Source of the DNA: Chlamydiia bacterium
GTDB lineage: Bacteria; Chlamydiota; Chlamydiia; Chlamydiales; JAAZZY01
DNA: 17,889 bases
Reading direction: 5' to 3'
Assembly (NCBI GenBank): GCA_014239035.1
Contig: JAAZZY010000022.1
Coordinates: 1 to 17,889, forward strand
The notes under the pieces are model-generated. The model was not told the DNA's origin and ran no database searches. It saw only the letters and a program-made list of their open reading frames with translations. A program made the position numbers and the translations under genes. Each line of letters begins with the position of its first letter. Position 1 is the stretch's first letter. This document shows positions 13,754-17,889 of this stretch, piece after piece.

Positions 13754-16039
13754 TTAAAATTTCCATTTAATCTCTAAAGAATAGGCATTGGCAAATAAAT
13801 TTGAACCTAATTCACCTTGATAATTTAAAGCTAGACTTGGCGCTTTTAGATTATTTGAAACATACTTAACACCTACTCGAGCAGCACCTAGATTTTGTAT
13901 TTTATTGTTAAACATCTGAAGAGTGAATGTTGAAATAGAACCTTCATAAAATGCTGAAGTATCTCCACCGTTAAACGGAACTTCATTCACGTAACTAAGA
14001 GAACCGTCTAACCCTAGTTTGCATTTGGTATATTGAAAAGAATGACCTGCTGAAAGTCCTACTTCTGATCGCAAAATACATACGTATTTTCGATTGATTC
14101 GTAGGTTAAATCCTGCATCTCCTGTCTCTTTAACCTTTCCTTGCCAGTTGCTGGCCCAGTCAAGCATAACAAAAGGCTCTAAGATGGTTCCACGATTAGG
14201 TTGTTTACGAGACTTCTTTTTTTTGTTAGCCCATCGTTTACTTTGTACAACTATAGGATACCCTACTCTTGCATGAGGACAAAAGAGCCACCCATAGATG
14301 TTTGCTCTTGATGTCACAACTCCAAGTGTGTCACGTCTATTTTTTGTTTGGTATACCCCTCCCCAAACTGATGACTGAACAGATACTCTTTTGAAATAAC
14401 CTGCCCAATATAGAGTTAAAAACTCTTGATTAGATCGAGTATGATTTGAAGATCCTGAAAAAGAAACTCCCTGATAGGCATAGGCAAATCCTGCTCCAAA
14501 AATCATATCTTGAGCTCCCAGATAGTCAAAACCAAGAAGGGCTCCTACCCCATTGTTTCTTAACTTGGGGAAAGGACCTGTTTGATTATAACGAGAGTAA
14601 ATTCCAAAAGGAGAAATCCAAAATGCAACAGGCTCTTCATTTTTTTTATCAATACTTTTTTCAGAAGTCATTTGGGAAAACACTTCACCCATAATTTTGT
14701 TAACCCTAGCATTTATGTTAGCAGATTCTGAATCTGCAACTAAAGCTGCCATTTGCACACCTTGAGGATCAGAGTTAGGCGATGGGCTTTGAGCATTGTT
14801 AAGATTTTTATTTAACACTTCTGTTGATAATGCTAAAAGACTGTCAAAGGATGTATTACCAGCACCAAAACTTGCAGGATCAATAGATCTAATGGCAACG
14901 CTTCTGATCAATCCTATTCCTTGTGCAAGTTGACCTGTAAGTCTTGTTGCAATTCCTCTTGGAGAAACTATCGCGGCGTAGGGACTGCCTGTTAAAAAAC
15001 CACCTGTTCTAGTCTCATCGCCCCCAATGATAGCAGAGCCAGAATCGTTGATTGCAACGCTACTGACACCTCCATTTCCTTGTGGAAGTTGGCCCGTAAG
15101 TCTTCTCGCAACACCTTCAGGAGAAACAAGTGCTTGGTAGGGTCTATTAGTATTCTCTTGCCCCCCAATAATAGCGGCGCCAGATGAATTGATCGCTACA
15201 CTATTGATAAATCCATTTGCTGCGGAGTTTGGAATTTGGCCTGTTAGTCTTCTCGCCACACCTTCACGAGAAACGAGTGCTTGATAGGGTCTAGTATTAT
15301 TCTCTTGCCCCCCAATGATACCGACGCCAGATGAGTTAATCGCAACACTATTGATAAATCCATTTCCTGTTGGAAGATTGACTCCACCTGTAAGTCTTCT
15401 TGCAACACCTTCCTGAGAAACAAGTGCTTGGTAGGCTCTATTAGTATTCTCTTGCCCCCCAATGATACCAGAGCCAGAATCGTTGATCGCAACGCTATTG
15501 ATCAGTCCAGTTCCTATTGGAAGATTGGCTCCACCTGTAAGTCTTGTGGCAACACCTGCAGGAGAAACGAGTGCTTGGTAGAGTCTAGTAGTATTATCTT
15601 GCCCCCCAATGATACTAGCACCAGATGAGTTGATCGCAACACTAAAGATAGTTCCAGTTAAAGCGGGGTTTGGAATTTGGCCTGTTAGTCTTCTCGCTAC
15701 TCCTGATGGAGAGACGATTACGGTGTAGGGATTGCCTGTTCCAAACCCACCGGTTCGAGTCTCATCGCCCCCAATGATACCAGAGCCAAATGAGTTGATC
15801 GCAACACTATTGATGAATCCATTTCCTTGTGAAACTGCGCCAGTAAGTTTTGTTGCTACGTACTGATCTGCACCCTCTAAAGAAACTATCGCGGCGTAGG
15901 AAGGCCCGTCTCCGCCAACCACATTCTCTTGCCCCCCAATGATGGCATACGGAGCAGACTGTGCTGCTAACGCTTTCGGTAAGAAAAGTAGAGTTAAGAT
16001 GTATGTTAAAACAATTAGCTTTTTAAGGGATTTAAGCAT
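13754..16039 (-). CDS. Autotransporter with seven-repeat passenger domain
   Basis: This 761-residue protein is predicted to use the Sec system and then insert in the outer membrane (type V secretion). A signal peptide spans about residues 1-26 (KKLIVLTYILTLLFLPKALAA). Residues 31-385 are seven tandem repeats of 47-55 residues with the core IIGGQEN, YQALVS, GVARRLTG and SVAINSSG. A linker (about 386-465) follows, with a possible helix ending in MTSEKSIDKKNEE. Residues from about 470 to 761 form an autotransporter beta-barrel, beginning WISPFGIYSRY and ending LEIKWKF with the terminal phenylalanine expected for outer-membrane assembly. The ribosome site AAAGG lies 11 bases before the ATG. Seven similar blades suggest a beta-propeller passenger, probably surface-exposed. 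It is not one of the Pmp proteins: the GGAI and FxxN repeats are missing. Confidence 0.88.
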   Translation of the reverse strand: MLKSLKKLIVLTYILTLLFLPKALAAQSAPYAIIGGQENVVGGDGPSYAAIVSLEGADQYVATKLTGAVSQGNGFINSVAINSFGSGIIGGDETRTGGFGTGNPYTVIVSPSGVARRLTGQIPNPALTGTIFSVAINSSGASIIGGQDNTTRLYQALVSPAGVATRLTGGANLPIGTGLINSVAINDSGSGIIGGQENTNRAYQALVSQEGVARRLTGGVNLPTGNGFINSVAINSSGVGIIGGQENNTRPYQALVSREGVARRLTGQIPNSAANGFINSVAINSSGAAIIGGQENTNRPYQALVSPEGVARRLTGQLPQGNGGVSSVAINDSGSAIIGGDETRTGGFLTGSPYAAIVSPRGIATRLTGQLAQGIGLIRSVAIRSIDPASFGAGNTSFDSLLALSTEVLNKNLNNAQSPSPNSDPQGVQMAALVADSESANINARVNKIMGEVFSQMTSEKSIDKKNEEPVAFWISPFGIYSRYNQTGPFPKLRNNGVGALLGFDYLGAQDMIFGAGFAYAYQGVSFSGSSNHTRSNQEFLTLYWAGYFKRVSVQSSVWGGVYQTKNRRDTLGVVTSRANIYGWLFCPHARVGYPIVVQSKRWANKKKKSRKQPNRGTILEPFVMLDWASNWQGKVKETGDAGFNLRINRKYVCILRSEVGLSAGHSFQYTKCKLGLDGSLSYVNEVPFNGGDTSAFYEGSISTFTLQMFNNKIQNLGAARVGVKYVSNNLKAPSLALNYQGELGSNLFANAYSLEIKWKF
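14885..15949 (-). repeat. Seven coding tandem repeats of 141-165 bases
   Basis: These encode the autotransporter passenger. Repeat units by residue are 31-85, 86-140, 141-189, 190-238, 239-287, 288-334 and 335-385. Units 3-6 share most of their DNA (for example the recurrent CTTGCCCCCCAAT block on the plus strand), while units 1, 2 and 7 carry a longer insert (GGFGTGNPY or similar) after the DET/QEN motif. The high DNA similarity of units 4-6 points to recent duplication and possible variation in copy number. Confidence 0.85.
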
Positions 16040-16152
16040 GAGAGGTGCCTTTAAATAAACATAAATTTACTACTTAATAGACTTTTAAGAAATATAAGAA
16101 AACTTCTTTAGAACATTTTTTTCTCATAGTTATCTCTATAAACTTAGTCTCT

Positions 16153-16602
16153 TTATTCTTTGAGCATAAAAAATAAGATTTCTTTTTTTATGCGCTTTTG
16201 CCCATTAAGCTTTTGAACCTCAATTTTCCAAGTTTTCTTGATAAAATTAAAAAAGTGGTTATTTAGTTTTTTTTTAGAAAAAAGTGAAGTTTCAACCACC
16301 CCTATAATTTTTGGCATTTCAGGTAAGCTTAGCACTAACGCAATAAGAGCTGTGAGCCCTTCAATGACAAACGTAGAGCGCGGATTTTGAGCAAGGTTAT
16401 ACATTCGTTTTAGATGAGGCTCTTTATCAAGTGAGAGAACAAGCATCCCCTCTTTTATGCTCCAAAAGTTTTTTGAATGAGCAAGCGAGTAGTAGCACTG
16501 AGTCTGACAGTCCTCACAAAATATTCTTAAGTTTTTTAAAGGCTTTTTGCACCTCTCACAAAGAGGTTTATAAAGGAGACTTCTCAGGTACGTCCACAAC
16601 AA
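16153..16602 (-). CDS. ComF-like protein, short, with N-terminal zinc-ribbon cysteines
   Basis: The 149-residue product begins with CERCKKPL and FCEDC at about residues 15-32, two CxxC pairs of the kind found at the N-terminus of ComF/GntX proteins, and continues with a segment (MYNLAQNPRSTFVIEGLTALIALVL, then a strand and LFSKKKLNNHFFNF) that parallels the ComF phosphoribosyltransferase core, including the region of the RRxRGFNQ motif. The PRPP loop and the rest of that domain are missing, so it is a short or degenerate ComF relative of unknown activity. The start appears to be a TTG at 16602 with AGGAAG about five bases upstream, which overlaps the end of the preceding gene by 35 bases and implies translational coupling. 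Confidence 0.6.
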   Translation of the reverse strand: MLWTYLRSLLYKPLCERCKKPLKNLRIFCEDCQTQCYYSLAHSKNFWSIKEGMLVLSLDKEPHLKRMYNLAQNPRSTFVIEGLTALIALVLSLPEMPKIIGVVETSLFSKKKLNNHFFNFIKKTWKIEVQKLNGQKRIKKEILFFMLKE

Positions 16603-17889
16603 CTTTCTTCCTCATAAATGAATAGCGTGGAGCTGCGCATGAACCACGTACAGATATGATAAAAGGCTCTGTTATTTTTAATAAAACATATTGTTTCATT
16701 TTAATTTTGATATTGAGACTTCCATCAAAGTCCATATAGGAAAGGTCTGGTTGCTTAGCTAAGGTAAAGTGGCAGCGACGGTCGTGGCTGTAAACATCAA
16801 TAAGTTTGGTTAAGATAATTTTCTGATCTTTGAACATAAACATCACTTTTCCCTCAACGGGGTTTAGCATCGTAAGATCTAGGCCCAGTTTAGTAATTAA
16901 GTGAACCGGAATATCAAGCAAGCTTGCTTGTTTTTTTAAAGATTTTTGGAATGTGAAATAGCCATCCCCTTTAACGGTATCTAAATTGTTGAAGTCCCCC
17001 TTAAGATTAGAAACCTCAAATTCATCGATAATTAGGGGTTTATGTTTTACAGGCCCCTGATTGGAGCGATGAAGAAGGGAGGGCTTAAAGTCCTTAAGGC
17101 TAATTTTGGGGATAGAAAATAGGCTTTTATCAACATTGACTGAATCCATGCAAAGCTCACCTGACAGGTCACTTAGTTTAAAATCTTTGATTTTAACCTG
17201 ATCTTTTGTGCAGCTAATGATTGAAGATAGGCTTTTAAACTCAAACCCGAGTAGATCAAAGCTCTGGCCACCAAAAAGTCCCTCGAATAAAAATTTTTTA
17301 AAGTTGTTTTTAGGAAGTGTTAACTGCCCTGTTAAGAAATATCCTTTGCCAAGATCTAAGCTTTTCAATTTCGATCCAATATTTTCAGGCAAGGCATCAA
17401 TAAGCTCTTCTCCGTGCATTTGAAGCTGCCCCATTAAAGCATTAGAATCAGGTGTATCTTTTTCTGGTCTGTGCACAAAATCCCATCTAAGTCCAGCAAT
17501 CGAGCCCTTAATACTTTTAACAATCATAGAGCCTGCCTCTTCTTGGCACTCTATTTTTAATTTTCTATCTAAATTTTGTATTGGATCATGGTCATGCGCT
17601 GTAAGAGTAAAAGCGTCTTGCTTGAAGCTCTCTTTGGAATAGTTAAACCAGTACGGTTTATTTTCAAAAGACGTTTGGGCGGCAACTTTTAGACCAAGTG
17701 GCCCGTAGTCAAGTCTACACTTATCCAAGTAATAATCATGACCTGCCAAATTATAGGAATCCTTTTTGAGTTTTAGGGCAAAGCTATAGTTTGGATTTTT
17801 TGGGTCAAAGTAAACATCTCCCTCAAGGAGCCCTTCTTTTTTGATTTCAAAGGAGCTTTGAGGCATAGATAATTGCCACTGATCCTTTA
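16568..17889 (-). CDS. AsmA-like envelope protein, C-terminal part, open at right edge
   Basis: The frame is open to the right edge (residues KDQWQLS precede the first methionine at 17866), so this is the C-terminal part, about 440 residues, of a longer protein. It is made of repeated short beta-strands with alternating hydrophobic residues and phrases like GDGYFTF, LEGDVYFD, GSLNIKIK and a final GSCAAPRYSFMRKK. The last part recalls the C-terminal end of AsmA/YhdP/TamB-type proteins, which bridge the periplasm and help move phospholipids or fold outer-membrane proteins, but no clear family signature is visible. It overlaps the ComF-like gene by 35 bases and has a convergent neighbour only farther left. 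Confidence 0.55.
   Translation of the reverse strand, partial: KDQWQLSMPQSSFEIKKEGLLEGDVYFDPKNPNYSFALKLKKDSYNLAGHDYYLDKCRLDYGPLGLKVAAQTSFENKPYWFNYSKESFKQDAFTLTAHDHDPIQNLDRKLKIECQEEAGSMIVKSIKGSIAGLRWDFVHRPEKDTPDSNALMGQLQMHGEELIDALPENIGSKLKSLDLGKGYFLTGQLTLPKNNFKKFLFEGLFGGQSFDLLGFEFKSLSSIISCTKDQVKIKDFKLSDLSGELCMDSVNVDKSLFSIPKISLKDFKPSLLHRSNQGPVKHKPLIIDEFEVSNLKGDFNNLDTVKGDGYFTFQKSLKKQASLLDIPVHLITKLGLDLTMLNPVEGKVMFMFKDQKIILTKLIDVYSHDRRCHFTLAKQPDLSYMDFDGSLNIKIKMKQYVLLKITEPFIISVRGSCAAPRYSFMRKKVVVDVPEKSPL

Noticed and set aside
15244..15628. Open frames on both strands inside the repeats
   Set aside because: These are repeated shadows of the autotransporter frame and have the same period as the repeat.
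14885..15949. Regular repeats that look like a CRISPR array or minisatellite
   Set aside because: They keep one long reading frame with signal peptide and beta-barrel on either side; units are 141-165 bases and have no unique spacers.

Overview
The window looks like chromosome from a low-GC, non-Chlamydiaceae member of the Chlamydiae (environmental chlamydia type; the exact lineage is not resolved). The evidence is a minus-strand cell-division/peptidoglycan cluster mraZ-rsmH-ftsL-pbp3-murE, followed on the right by a small unknown protein gene, a SycD-like TPR gene and a dnaA. This matches the order I recall in Chlamydia trachomatis for CT269-CT275 (murE, pbp3, ftsL-like, mraW, two small genes, dnaA2). 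MraZ, which Chlamydiaceae lack as far as I know, argues for an environmental relative.

Layout. 1-1519 (+): most of MurE, open at the left edge, then a DUF1810 protein. 1648-1721 (-): tRNA-Arg(CCU). 1804-1935 (+): the first ~43 codons of gnd (6-phosphogluconate dehydrogenase), cut off abruptly. 1901-2173 (-): the first ~83 codons of murE, cut off at the same point. 2176-5985 (-): pbp3, ftsL-like, rsmH and mraZ in one tight operon with a MraZ operator in front. 6239-9301: four accessory genes (unknown protein, NTF2/SnoaL-like protein, patatin lipoprotein, DegT/PseC-type aminotransferase) that separate the division operon from the dnaA2 locus. 9307-10166 (-): TPR protein and an unknown chlamydial protein, divergent from dnaA. 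10616-13737 (+): dnaA, corA, and an unknown hydrophobic protein. 13754-16039 (-): an autotransporter with exactly seven passenger repeats. 16153 to the right edge (-): a truncated ComF-like protein and the C-terminal part of an AsmA-like envelope protein.

The most striking observation is at about 1920. The 5' parts of murE and gnd run into each other head-on at one junction, while the remainder of murE lies about 2 kb away on the opposite strand. The simplest reading is a ~2 kb inversion with one breakpoint inside murE and one inside gnd, carrying the DUF1810 gene and the tRNA. It would disable murE at the end of an otherwise intact division operon, and gnd as well. It could be real, phase-variable in the population, or an assembly error; about 110-500 bases to the left of the window would decide. 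Other points of interest are the MraZ operator (three boxes at an exact 10-base period), a second MraZ-box cluster in the opposite orientation, and the seven-repeat, probably beta-propeller, autotransporter passenger.
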